Below, one piece after another: positions 37,333 through 45,941 of a DNA stretch of 64,000 nt. The stretch's first letter is position 1; the number at the start of each line of letters is the position of its first letter. The notes under the pieces were generated by a model that worked only from the letters and a program-made list of their open reading frames with translations, was not told where the DNA came from and made no database searches. The DNA is from Oryzomicrobium sp. (GTDB lineage Bacteria > Pseudomonadota > Gammaproteobacteria > Burkholderiales > Rhodocyclaceae): the NCBI RefSeq assembly GCF_021287045.1, contig NZ_JAJTBG010000009.1:144626-208625 (forward strand), given 5' to 3'. The translations under genes were made by a program, and so were the position numbers.

Positions 37333-38741
37333 CGCCCCGCCTGTCCCTGGGCGCCCGGCTGGCGGTCTTGTTCGCCGCAGTGGTCGCCGTCGCCAGCAGC
37401 GCCTTGGGCTTTTACCTCTACCACTCCTTCGCCGGCCAGCTCGAATGGCGCGACGACGTGCAACTGCTCGGCAAGCTCCGGCAGTTGCGCCAGCAGCTCG
37501 CCGACGCGGCCACCCCCGAACTGCTGCTGACGCGCCCCCAGTACCTGCGCGACACGATGAGCGGCGAGAGCAACGCCCTGATCGAGGTGCGCGACACCAC
37601 CGGCCGCGCCCTGCTGACGATCAACCCGCGCCGCGAGGCCCTGCCCGCCCCCGCCCCCCTGGCCGAAAACGAGGAGCCGACTCCAACGGCGCTGGTGCGC
37701 TGGCGCACCCGGGACGGCAGCCCCGCCGCCGCGGTGGCCGGCGTGGCCCGGCTGGGGCAGCCCGACGGGCGCCCCGTCATCATCACCGTCGCCCGCGCCT
37801 ATCCGGACCGGGAGGCGCTGCTGGCCGCCTATCGCTGGCGCATCGGCCTGGCCGCCACCGCCGCCGCGCTGCTGGCCGCGCTCCTGTCCACCTGGGTGGT
37901 GTGGCGCGCCCTGGCACCGCTGCGCCGCTTGAGCCGCGAAGCCGGCGACATCACCGTCAATCGGCTGTCGACCCGGCTCGTGGATCGCGATGCGCCGCCC
38001 GAGATCGCGCGCTTGATCGCGGCGCTCAACACCATGCTCGCCCGCCTCGAAGACGGCTTCGCCCGGCTATCCCAGTTCGCCGCCGACCTGGCCCACGAAT
38101 TCCGCACCCCGGTGGGCAACCTGCTCGGCCAGAGCCAGGTGATGCTCGCGCGCCCGCGCCCGGAGGCCGAATACCAGGCGCTGCTCGAATCGAACATCGA
38201 AGAGCTGGAACGGCTGGCGCGCATGATCGACAACATGCTGTTTCTCGCCCGGGCCGATCACGCCGGGCAGGCCCTCGACAGGCAGCCCCTGTCGATCGCC
38301 GCCGAGCTGACCCGGCAGGCCGAGTACTTCGAGGGCGTAGCCGAAGAACGGGGACTGACGCTCCTGGCCCAAGGGGACGGCACCCTGTGGGCCGACCCGG
38401 CCTTGCTGCGCCGCGCCCTGGGCAACCTGGTGGCCAATGCGGTGCGGCACGCCACACCCGGCAGCACGATCCGGCTGGCGGCGGCCCACGACGGGAACGC
38501 CTGGAACCTAATGGTGGAAAACGACGGCGCGCCCCTGCCCGAAGACGTGCTCGCCCGCCTGTTCGACCGCTTTTATCGCGCCGACACGGCCCGCGCCGAT
38601 TCGGCCCGCTCCAATGGCCTGGGCCTGGCGATCGTGCGCTCGATCATGGCCCTGCACGGCGGGCAGGCCCAGGTGGCGCAAGCCGGGTCGCGGCTGCGCT
38701 TCACCCTGACGTTTCCCGACGCCCCGGGCCCGGCAGCGTAA
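37320..38741 (+). CDS. Heavy-metal-type sensor histidine kinase (CusS/HprS-like)
   Basis: A 473-residue inner-membrane kinase with two helices (about 10-32 and 175-197) around a periplasmic sensor region. HAMP follows (about 198-250), then HisKA with [15 protein letters not shown] (phosphorylated His, H259) and a HATPase domain with [14 protein letters not shown] and the late [18 protein letters not shown]. The ATG at 37320 lies 13 bases inside the response regulator gene; a GTG at 37329 is an alternative. It should phosphorylate the regulator encoded just before it. Confidence 0.92.
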   Translation: MAPVTPRLSLGARLAVLFAAVVAVASSALGFYLYHSFAGQLEWRDDVQLLGKLRQLRQQLADAATPELLLTRPQYLRDTMSGESNALIEVRDTTGRALLTINPRREALPAPAPLAENEEPTPTALVRWRTRDGSPAAAVAGVARLGQPDGRPVIITVARAYPDREALLAAYRWRIGLAATAAALLAALLSTWVVWRALAPLRRLSREAGDITVNRLSTRLVDRDAPPEIARLIAALNTMLARLEDGFARLSQFAADLAHEFRTPVGNLLGQSQVMLARPRPEAEYQALLESNIEELERLARMIDNMLFLARADHAGQALDRQPLSIAAELTRQAEYFEGVAEERGLTLLAQGDGTLWADPALLRRALGNLVANAVRHATPGSTIRLAAAHDGNAWNLMVENDGAPLPEDVLARLFDRFYRADTARADSARSNGLGLAIVRSIMALHGGQAQVAQAGSRLRFTLTFPDAPGPAA

Positions 38742-38863
38742 GACGTCGCGGCGTGGCGTGGCGCGGCGGGCGATCCCGGCGCTCCGGGCCGGACACGTCC
38801 AGACACGCTCAGGCGCTCTTCGGGCGCCCTCGCCCCTTGCGCTGGCGCTTCGGTCCGGTCGGG

Positions 38864-39739
38864 TCAATCGGCCCAGAAGGTCAGCAGACGTTCCACCAGG
38901 GCCGCATCCTGCTCGCCGCTGCGGCACACCAGGGACAGGTGGTAGCCCGGCAGGTCCGCCTCCAGGGGGCGGATCCAGTAGTCCTCGCCCATGCCCCCCG
39001 TCTCGGACTCGGGCACCACGGCGATGCCGGCAAAGCCCCGGCGCATCAGCTCCAGCAGCAGGGACACGTCGGAGCTGTAAAGGGCCACGTTGGGAGTCAG
39101 CCCCAGTTCGTGGAAGCTGCGCAGCAGGCGCTCGTAGGTGCTCACGCCGAAGGAGCGGCGCAGCAGCAGCAGGGGATGGGGCGCCAGGTCGGCCAGGGTG
39201 AGGCGCTGCGGCACCGTGCCGTGCAGGCGGCGCGGCAACACCGCCACCGGCGGGCTGCTGGCCAGGCGCTGAATGCGGAAGTTTTCCGGGTGCAGGGGCG
39301 GCTGCATGAAGGCGGCGTCGATCTGGCCGGTTTCGAGCAGGTGCTCCAGGTAGCTCGAATCCCCCACCACCAGGCCGATCTGCCGGTCCTGAAAGAGCGC
39401 CCGCAAGTTCTCGAAGCGAGACAGCCACAGGGCCCGGGAGGTGGGGGTGAGGCCGATGCGCAGGGTCGGCCCGGCCTGGGTGGCGGCACGGATCACCTCT
39501 TCCTTGGTGGCATCCACGCTGCGCAGGATGTCCCGGGCACGGCGGTAGAGCAGCCGGCCGGCGTCGGTGAGTTGCAGCTGGCGGCCCTGACGCAGGAAGA
39601 GGGGCGTGCCCAGTTCCTCTTCCAGTTCGCGCAGGCGCTGGCTCAGGGGCGGCTGGGCCATGTGCAGCACCCGGGCCGCCCGGCTGATCTGGCCCTGGTC
39701 GGCAATGGTGCAGAAGTAGTGCAGGCGCTTCAGGTCCAT
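38864..39739 (-). CDS. LysR family transcriptional regulator
   Basis: This 291-residue regulator has the winged helix at about 4-62 (LKRLHYFCTIADQGQISRAA, LSQRLRELEEELGTPLF) and a LysR substrate-binding domain from about 90. It is divergent from a DUF554 gene across 244 bases that hold four copies of ATATCG. Its target is therefore probably the DUF554 gene and itself. The ligand is unknown. Confidence 0.9.
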   Translation of the reverse strand: MDLKRLHYFCTIADQGQISRAARVLHMAQPPLSQRLRELEEELGTPLFLRQGRQLQLTDAGRLLYRRARDILRSVDATKEEVIRAATQAGPTLRIGLTPTSRALWLSRFENLRALFQDRQIGLVVGDSSYLEHLLETGQIDAAFMQPPLHPENFRIQRLASSPPVAVLPRRLHGTVPQRLTLADLAPHPLLLLRRSFGVSTYERLLRSFHELGLTPNVALYSSDVSLLLELMRRGFAGIAVVPESETGGMGEDYWIRPLEADLPGYHLSLVCRSGEQDAALVERLLTFWAD

Positions 39740-39760
39740 GGCGTCACCCCGCGGCTTTTC

Positions 39761-39840
39761 ATATCGTTTCGATATTGATGCAAATTCAAACGATATTATC
39801 CACGCGGACCTTCGCTCAATACACTTTCGTCTTCATATCG
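39761..39840. promoter_or_regulatory. Cluster of four ATATCG half-sites
   Basis: ATATCG occurs at 39761-39766 and 39835-39840, and its complement CGATAT at 39770-39775 and 39791-39796. The first two form a perfect inverted repeat around TTT. All lie within 100 bases of the LysR start (39739), on the way to the DUF554 gene, and are good candidate binding sites for that LysR protein. Confidence 0.55.
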
Positions 39841-39983
39841 TAAAAGTTGCCTTGCTGGACCACGTTGCCACAGAGCCACGCTACCCGGCCGGCCGCGGAC
39901 CGGGGGGCCCCGATCCTCCGGCCCCCGCCCCGGCGCTGCCGTGCCGAGGCGGGCAAGGCGACGCGGAAGAAAGCGAGCGTGCA

Positions 39984-40700
39984 ATGCTGGGTCCCCTGGT
40001 CAATAGCGCCGTCCTGATCGTGGGCGGCATTTCCGGCGCAATCCTGGGCCGGCGCATCCCGGTGCGGGTCAGCCAGGCCCTGCCGCTGACCTGCGGCATC
40101 CTCGCCGCCGGCATCGGCACCACCCTGATGGCCAAGGTCCATGCCATTCCGCCCCTGGCCCTGGCGCTGCTGGGCGGGGCGCTGATCGGCGAGCTGCTGT
40201 GCCTCGAACGGGGGTTGGAGCTGGCCATCGGCTGGGCCCAGAAGCAGGCCGAACGGCTGCTGCCTGGGGACAAGGGCAACCCCAAGGTGGAAGGCTTCGT
40301 CGCCAAGTACGTGACCATCCTGGTGCTGTTCTGCGCCAGCGGCATGGGCATCTTCGGCGCCACCCACGAAGGCATGACCGGCGAAGCCCAGATCCTCATC
40401 GCCAAGTCGGTGCTCGACCTGTTCACCGCCACCATCTTCGCCGCCGAACTGGGGGGGTCCGTGGCCCTCATCGCCGTTCCCCAGATGCTCATCCAGGGGG
40501 CCCTCTACGCCAGCGCCACCCTGCTGGTGCCCCTGACCACACCGGCCATGCTGGCCGATTTTTCCGCCTGCGGCGGCCTGGTGATGCTCGCCACCGGCCT
40601 ACGCATCTGCGGCATCAAGCTGTTCCCGGTGGTGAACATGCTCCCCGCCCTGGTGCTGGCAATGCCGTGTTCGGCGCTGTGGGGGCGGGTGTTTGGGTGA
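39984..40700 (+). CDS. DUF554 family membrane protein (YdfK-like)
   Basis: A 238-residue membrane protein with seven predicted helices. The first helix, GPLVNSAVLIVGGISGAILG, is typical of DUF554, as are LLGGALIGELLCLERGLE and the mid-part FCASGMGIFGATHEGMTG. Function is unknown; the family may transport small ions or organic compounds. ATG 39984 starts the first helix, with a purine-rich region just upstream. Divergent from a LysR gene, its likely controller. Confidence 0.88.
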   Translation: MLGPLVNSAVLIVGGISGAILGRRIPVRVSQALPLTCGILAAGIGTTLMAKVHAIPPLALALLGGALIGELLCLERGLELAIGWAQKQAERLLPGDKGNPKVEGFVAKYVTILVLFCASGMGIFGATHEGMTGEAQILIAKSVLDLFTATIFAAELGGSVALIAVPQMLIQGALYASATLLVPLTTPAMLADFSACGGLVMLATGLRICGIKLFPVVNMLPALVLAMPCSALWGRVFG

Positions 40701-40835
40701 GGGAGCGAACTCGCTACCCGTGTAAGGAAAATTTGGCCGTACCTGGTGCGCTCCGACCACATGTGCACGGCCGGCCTCAACACCAGCAGCGTCAATTACG
40801 TGGCTGCGGCCCTGGCAGCGGTACTGCAAGACTAA
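40701..40835 (+). pseudogene. C-terminal remnant of an unidentified gene
   Basis: Directly after the DUF554 stop, the same frame reads on without a start codon as WPYLVRSDHMCTAGLNTSS, then VNYVAAALAAVLQD and a TAA at 40833-40835. The codon use and composition look like a real protein end. I do not recognise the family. It borders an AT-richer patch, which fits a decayed insertion or recombination junction. It may be a chance frame. Confidence 0.3.
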
Positions 40836-40913
40836 TCGATGCAACGGGATGGGCTACTGGAAGATGCCATGAAATGGCCATCCGGCGTCTGCATCACAGG
40901 GTGGGCCGTTTCA

Positions 40914-41300
40914 TTAGCTGTAAACAACCGCCAGTAGTGCAAAAAACACGAGAAGAAAGATACCGGGGAAAAATGCGACAAAGACTTTATTGTGCTTTTC
41001 CTTTGGGTAGCGCCCCAAGGTCAACACAAGTAGAAGGACACGACCCAGTGGATACGTAACGAGTGCCCCTGGAGCTAAGGCAACCAACTCCGGCGCTGCA
41101 ACCCACTTTTCGCTGCTGACACTCTGACGCGCATATTGCATCTCCAATTCCGTACGAACCGCATCAGCCGATATGTAGCCTTTCGTAATACTCACGCCAT
41201 CCTTCTGCCCAAAAAATCGGCGAGCACCGAAACCCTGATCGGCAATCTCAACGATTTGAAACCCATTAAACTCTGAAACGACAGTCGTCTTATTTTTCAT
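40914..41300 (-). CDS. Hypothetical membrane protein in an AT-rich patch
   Basis: A 128-residue protein that starts MKNKTTVVSEFNGFQIVEIA. The first two-thirds are soluble. A short hydrophobic stretch (about 78-96) and a strong C-terminal helix (FVAFFPGIFLLVFFALLAVV) suggest it is membrane-anchored. I do not recognise it. The gene and its flanks (about 40880-41480) are much lower in GC and use codons such as ATT, AAA and TCA that the neighbours avoid. This suggests recent transfer. Confidence 0.6.
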   Translation of the reverse strand: MKNKTTVVSEFNGFQIVEIADQGFGARRFFGQKDGVSITKGYISADAVRTELEMQYARQSVSSEKWVAAPELVALAPGALVTYPLGRVLLLVLTLGRYPKEKHNKVFVAFFPGIFLLVFFALLAVVYS

Positions 41301-41473
41301 AGCAGGCTACAGGTCATTTAAAAAGTAGGCGATTGAAAATTGAGCCAAGAATTCCCCCACCATTCTTGCCCTATAAGTTTTTATTTTGGTCAGTGCAGGA
41401 GCTACGACCGCCAACACTAAAAATTATGCCGCAAGTATAAGCGACGATATTTCATCCTTCACAACCCCAAAAG

Positions 41474-41523
41474 CACAACGCCCCGCCGCCACCGGAATCG
41501 ACCGGTAGCGACAGGGCGTTGTG
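41474..41523 (-). terminator. Hairpin downstream of soxB
   Basis: CACAACGCCC (41474-41483) and GGGCGTTGTG (41514-41523) are perfect 10-bp arms; inner bases (CACCGG with CCGGTA) also pair in part. It lies 29 bases past the soxB stop and is followed on the minus strand by CTTTTGGGG, a weak T run. Confidence 0.6.
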
Positions 41524-41551
41524 TTATCGGCGACGGGGGGGGGTTAAACCG

Positions 41552-43279
41552 TCAGCCCACCATCCCCGGGTTGCCGTCCACGCCCTTCAGCTTGGGCAGG
41601 TTGAGGGCCACGGGTTTCACGGTCTTGATGCTGCGCAGGTAGCCGGCCACCACGTCCCAGATCGGTTCGCCGCCGGCGGCCTTGGCGTCTTCGGACACCG
41701 GGGCCCAGCCGGCGACCTTGTAGGTCTTGGCCGGGTCGATGGGCTTGCCGTTGAGGCGCATGTCCTGGATGCGGCCGCCCATCTTGGCGGTGGGGTCGCA
41801 GGTGTATTGCAGGCCGCCCACCCGCACCATGTCGCCGCCCTGCTGGTAGTAGGGGTCCGGGTTGAAGAGGTTGTCGCAGACGTCTTCGAGCACGGTCTTG
41901 ATCATCTCCCCGGTCATGTTGGTGACGGTGGTGTAGGGGTAGGTGATGGCGGTCTGGTCGAGGACGTGCTCCATGGTGATGGCCTGGCCGGGCAGCAGCG
42001 AGGTGCCCCAGCGGAAGCCGGGGGAGAAGGCGATCTCGGCGTCCTTGACCTTCATCAGGGCGTCCAGGATGACCTGGTCGAAGGTGCCGTTGAAGTTGCC
42101 GCGGCGGTAGAGCAGGCCCTCGGTGACGGCCAGCTGTTCGCCGAGCTTGCTCTCGTAGGGCGCGCGGATCTTGGCGATCAGCTCGTCCATGGCCTTGTCT
42201 GCCGGGATCAGGTTGGCGAACACGGGGAGCAGCTTGTAGCGGAAGTCGGCGACCTTGCCGTTCTTCACGTCGAAGTCGATCACGCCCAGGTACTTGCCGT
42301 TGGAGCCGGCGTTGGTGACCAGGGTAACGCCGCCGGCGTTCTTGACCTTGACCGGGGCGGGCACGCCGTCGTGGGTGTGGCCGCCCAGGATGGCGTCGAT
42401 GCCGCGCACGCGGGAGGCCATCTTGAGGTCCACGTCCATGCCGTTGTGGGAGAGCACCACCACCACCTGGGCGCCCTGGCCGCGGGCCTCGTCCACCACC
42501 TTCTGCATGTTGTCGTCCTGGATGCCGAAGGTCCAGTCGGCCACCATGTAGCGTGGGTTGGCGATGGGGGTGTAGGGGAAGGCCTGGCCGATGATGGCCA
42601 CGGGCACGCCGTTGATCTGCTTGATGACGTAGGGCTTGAACACCGGGTCGCCGAAGTCGTTGGTCTTGACGTTCTGGGCGACGATGTCGATCTTGCCGGC
42701 GAAGTCCTTCTCCTCGATCTCCTTGAGGCGCTCCATGCCGTAGGTGCATTCCCAGTGCAGGGTCATGACGTCCACGCCGAGGGCCTTGCAGGCATCGACC
42801 ATGTCCTGGGCGTTGGTCCACAGGCTGGTGCCGGAACCCTGCCAGGTGTCGCCGCCGTCGAGCAGCAGGGCTCCGGGGCGGGTGGCCTTCATGCGCTTGA
42901 CCAGGGTGGCCAGGTGGGCGAAGCCGCCGACCTTGCCGTAGGTATGGGCGGCCTTTTCGAAGTCCAGGTAGGTGAAAGCGTGGGCGTCCGGGGTGCCCGG
43001 GCGGATGCCGAAGTGCTTGAGCAGGGCCTCACCCACCAGGTGGGGCACCTGGCCGCGCTGGCCGCCCAGGCCCAGGTTGACGTTGGGCTCGCGGAAGTAG
43101 ATGGGCTTGAGCTGGGCGTGGCAGTCGGTCATGTGCAGCAGCGACACGTTGCCGAAGCGCGGCAGCTCGTACATCTTCGCCGCCGATTTTTCGGCCAGGG
43201 CGAAGTCGCTGTGCAGGGCGAAGCCGCCGGCGGCGGCCACCGCCAGCATGTTGAGGAATTCACGGCGGTTCATGCTCAT
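41552..43279 (-). CDS. soxB: Thiosulfohydrolase SoxB
   Basis: This 575-residue periplasmic enzyme releases sulfate from the thiosulfate or sulfur carried on SoxY. It has a Tat-like signal (RREFLNML at about 5-12). The di-manganese metallophosphatase-type ligands are visible in LLHMTDCHAQLKP and LLDGGDTWQGSG. GGHTHDGVPAP and the 5-nucleotidase-type C-terminal domain complete the family. The start is ATG 43279 behind GGAAGGGA. It is the last gene of the minus-strand sox operon, 82 bases after soxX. Confidence 0.97.
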   Translation of the reverse strand: MSMNRREFLNMLAVAAAGGFALHSDFALAEKSAAKMYELPRFGNVSLLHMTDCHAQLKPIYFREPNVNLGLGGQRGQVPHLVGEALLKHFGIRPGTPDAHAFTYLDFEKAAHTYGKVGGFAHLATLVKRMKATRPGALLLDGGDTWQGSGTSLWTNAQDMVDACKALGVDVMTLHWECTYGMERLKEIEEKDFAGKIDIVAQNVKTNDFGDPVFKPYVIKQINGVPVAIIGQAFPYTPIANPRYMVADWTFGIQDDNMQKVVDEARGQGAQVVVVLSHNGMDVDLKMASRVRGIDAILGGHTHDGVPAPVKVKNAGGVTLVTNAGSNGKYLGVIDFDVKNGKVADFRYKLLPVFANLIPADKAMDELIAKIRAPYESKLGEQLAVTEGLLYRRGNFNGTFDQVILDALMKVKDAEIAFSPGFRWGTSLLPGQAITMEHVLDQTAITYPYTTVTNMTGEMIKTVLEDVCDNLFNPDPYYQQGGDMVRVGGLQYTCDPTAKMGGRIQDMRLNGKPIDPAKTYKVAGWAPVSEDAKAAGGEPIWDVVAGYLRSIKTVKPVALNLPKLKGVDGNPGMVG

Positions 43280-43361
43280 GGAGCTTGTCCCTTCCTTCTC
43301 TAAACGGAAAAAAAGCCCGAGCGACGGTGCCGGTCGGGCCAAGGGGGGTAAGTCGGGCGGC

Positions 43362-44048
43362 TCAGTCCTTGTTGACCGGGGACTCCGGGTCCATCAGGAA
43401 GGCGACGATGTCGGCGATCTGCTCCGGCGTCAGCCAGGCGTGGTAACCGAAGCGCGGCATGTTGGTGCAGGCGGAGAAGGCCTGGGCGTTGTACACCTTC
43501 ATGTAGGCGTAGCGGGCGATGTCCTCGCCGTAGCCGCGCACCTTGCCGAAGTTGTGCAGGGAGGGGCCGATGGTGCCGTAGGCCACTTCCTTGGTCGCCA
43601 GCTGGTGGCAGGCGTAGCAGTTGCCGCCCCGGGGTGTGCCCTTGGCGTCAGGCTGGATCTTGCCGATGTGCCCGCCGCGGCCGGAAGAGGCCAGTTCCTC
43701 GCCCTTCTTCCAGTCGCCCACCAGGCGGCCTTCCACCGGGAAGCGGATGGTTTCCAGCTGGGCCTTTTCGATCTTGGCGCGCACGGCCGGCGGCGGGTTG
43801 TCCTTGTACTGGCTGCACAGGGCCATGGCCTCGTCCTGCTTGAGGCGGTCCAGGTGGGTACGCGGCTGGTCGGGATCGAAGGAATCCAGGTAGAGCTTTT
43901 CGGCCTTGGCGGCCAGGACGGCGTCGGCCTTGGCCGGCTTGGCCGAAGTCGCCGGAGCCTTGTCGGCGGCCTGGGCGGCCAGCGGCAGGGCGCTGGAGAC
44001 GGTCAGGGCCACGGCGGCGGCCAGGAGTCGCAGGGTGTGATGGTGCAT
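43362..44048 (-). CDS. soxX: SoxX, cytochrome c subunit of the SoxAX thiosulfate enzyme
   Basis: This 228-residue periplasmic protein has a signal peptide (about 1-28) and one heme c site, NCYACH (C144, C147, H148). The likely axial Met is in TNMPRFGYHAWLT, typical of SoxX. It is longer than the ~120-residue minimal SoxX, with an N-terminal extension (about 30-120) that is common in betaproteobacteria. It couples thiosulfate to SoxY together with SoxA. It follows soxA by 10 bases. Confidence 0.93.
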   Translation of the reverse strand: MHHHTLRLLAAAVALTVSSALPLAAQAADKAPATSAKPAKADAVLAAKAEKLYLDSFDPDQPRTHLDRLKQDEAMALCSQYKDNPPPAVRAKIEKAQLETIRFPVEGRLVGDWKKGEELASSGRGGHIGKIQPDAKGTPRGGNCYACHQLATKEVAYGTIGPSLHNFGKVRGYGEDIARYAYMKVYNAQAFSACTNMPRFGYHAWLTPEQIADIVAFLMDPESPVNKD

Positions 44049-44058
44049 GGTCGTCTCC

Positions 44059-44907
44059 TCAGCGCTTGATGCCCGGGGATTCGAGCACCCCGCCGGCGGC
44101 CTTGTTCTGGAGGTACATCTCGAGGGCGATGACCGCGTCCGAGGGGAACTTCTGTTCCGGCCAGCGGGCCTGGCGCATGCAGTCGATCAGGCGGCGCTGC
44201 ATGGTCCACACGGTGCCTTGGGAAACGCGGTAGGCGGGCCAGGTGCGCATGGCCTTCTGGGCGCCCTTGGACTGGGACAGGTTGTCCAGGTCCTGGAGGC
44301 GGATGCGCACGCCGTCCTGGCCGTGGCAGACCGAACAGCCGAAGTCCTGGGGGCCGGAGCGGCGGTGGAAGATGTATTCGCCCATCTTCACCATCTCGGC
44401 TTCCTTGGGATGCTTCACCGGCACGTTGATCTTCTGGCCGTTGCTCTGGGCGCCGACCCAGGTGACCAGGGCCACCAGGTCCGATTCCTTGCCCGGCTTG
44501 GAGTACCAGTTCTTGGTCGCCTCAGCGAAGGAGAAGCCTTGCTGGGTCTGCATGCAGTAGACCAGGCGGGCTTCCACGTCCATCACCTTGCCGGCGTCGG
44601 CGAAGTAGCGCGGCAGCTGGGCGTAGGCGCCTTCGACCTTGCCCGGGCCGAGGCCCAGGTCGCACTGTTCGAGGCTGACGTTCTTGGGGCCGCGGGGGGT
44701 CTTCCACAGTTCTTCGCCGCGCATTTCGATCAGCTCGGCGGGGTTGCCGTCGGCGAGCATCTCGCGGTACTTGGCGATCTCGTCCATGGACTTGTCCTGG
44801 GCCAGGGCCGGCGTGCCGGTCAACGTGGCCAGGGCAGCCAGGGCTGCAAGGCTGCCGGCCATCCGTTTGGCGGCAGCATGGGGGGTGCCTCGGCGTTGCT
44901 TACGCAT
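44059..44907 (-). CDS. soxA: SoxA, catalytic diheme-type cytochrome subunit of SoxAX
   Basis: A 282-residue periplasmic cytochrome with a signal peptide (about 14-37). The heme c site is CSVCH (C191, C194, H195). The active-site cysteine, an Fe ligand that carries the persulfide, is in LIDCMRQARWP (C243). C82 and C118 replace the first heme site and probably form a disulfide, as in the single-heme SoxA type. It attaches thiosulfate to the SoxYZ carrier. ATG 44907 follows a GGAGCGAC. Confidence 0.95.
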   Translation of the reverse strand: MRKQRRGTPHAAAKRMAGSLAALAALATLTGTPALAQDKSMDEIAKYREMLADGNPAELIEMRGEELWKTPRGPKNVSLEQCDLGLGPGKVEGAYAQLPRYFADAGKVMDVEARLVYCMQTQQGFSFAEATKNWYSKPGKESDLVALVTWVGAQSNGQKINVPVKHPKEAEMVKMGEYIFHRRSGPQDFGCSVCHGQDGVRIRLQDLDNLSQSKGAQKAMRTWPAYRVSQGTVWTMQRRLIDCMRQARWPEQKFPSDAVIALEMYLQNKAAGGVLESPGIKR

Positions 44908-45029
44908 GTCGCTCCTCCATCAAGGATTGTGCGGATCCCGTGCGCCGCCTGGGCGGGCGCCGGGCGCTTATTGGTATGGGTACTGCACGGGCCGGCACTG
45001 CAACCGCCGGCCCGGGAACGGCCGTCGCC

Positions 45030-45341
45030 TTAGGCGATGGTGCCTTCGTCGGTGCGCTTGTCGCCCTTGTTGTCCACCCAGGACACGGTGACCTTTTCGC
45101 CCTTGGCGCCGCCCTTGAACTTGAACGCCAGGTAGGGGTTCTTGGACACGGCGGGGCCGAATTCGCCCTGGAGGACGACCTTGCCGTTCCAGGTGGCGGT
45201 GACTTCGGAGATGAAGTGGGCGGGCACGATGGCGCCGGAGGCGTCCTTGCGCTGGCCGGTTTCCATCTCGTGGCTCATGAGGATCTTCACTTCGGTGACG
45301 CCGTCCTTGTTGGCGGCGCGGATTTTCATCGGATCAGCCAT
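45030..45341 (-). CDS. soxZ: SoxZ, partner of the SoxYZ sulfur carrier
   Basis: This 103-residue protein is complete and has no signal peptide, as usual for SoxZ, which is exported with SoxY by the Tat route. Diagnostic sequence includes KILMSHEMETGQRKD, VPAHFISEVTATWNGK and the end KGEKVTVSWVDNKGDKR. It binds SoxY and presents the sulfur-loaded carboxy-terminal arm. It follows soxY by 60 bases. Confidence 0.96.
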   Translation of the reverse strand: MADPMKIRAANKDGVTEVKILMSHEMETGQRKDASGAIVPAHFISEVTATWNGKVVLQGEFGPAVSKNPYLAFKFKGGAKGEKVTVSWVDNKGDKRTDEGTIA

Positions 45342-45401
45342 GGTGTGACTCCTGTCTCGTTTGTTCGGTGGGGCCTGGTGGGGGTGTCGTGTGCCGCCGG
45401 C

Positions 45402-45884
45402 TTAGCCGCCGCAGCCGCCCAGGGTGACCTTGATTTCTTTCTTGGCGATGTAGAACTTGCCGTCGGACTTGACCAAGGCGAAGACGTCGGAGGTCTGGCC
45501 CATCTTCACCCGGGTGGTGATGGTGGCTTCGGTGCCTTCGGGGATCATGAACTGGGCGGCCAGGGCGTTCGGGTTCTTTTCCACCAGGATCGCCACCTGC
45601 TGGCTATGGGGCAGGTTGCTGGTGACGGTGACCGGGACCACGGCGCCGTTTTCGGCGATGTCCGGAGCGTTCAGCACCACGTCCTTGGATTCCACCGGGG
45701 TGCCGGCGGCGCCCAGGGCCTTCAGGGTGTCGGCCAGGGTCTTGGCTTCGAAGGCGCCCTTGTTCCAGGCGGCCAGGGCCATCTGCGGGGTGATCATGCC
45801 GGCGGCGGCCAGCAGGCCCAGGAAGCCCATGCCGCCCATCTTCTTCATGGCATCGCGGCGGGCGTTGATCTCGTTCATGCTCAT
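45402..45884 (-). CDS. soxY: SoxY, sulfur carrier protein
   Basis: A 160-residue protein whose last five residues are GGCGG (Cys158), the swinging arm that carries the sulfur through the Sox cycle. The N-terminus has a Tat-type signal (RRDAMKKMGGMGFLGLLAAA at about 9-28). ATG 45884 is preceded by TAGAGGAGA; a reading sixteen residues longer is not supported. It lies 57 bases downstream of soxD and just before soxZ, as expected for its partner. Confidence 0.97.
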   Translation of the reverse strand: MSMNEINARRDAMKKMGGMGFLGLLAAAGMITPQMALAAWNKGAFEAKTLADTLKALGAAGTPVESKDVVLNAPDIAENGAVVPVTVTSNLPHSQQVAILVEKNPNALAAQFMIPEGTEATITTRVKMGQTSDVFALVKSDGKFYIAKKEIKVTLGGCGG

Positions 45885-45941
45885 CGGTCGGTCTCCTCTA
45901 AATGGCGTCCCACGACGCCGTGTGATCTTCATGCACTGCGG

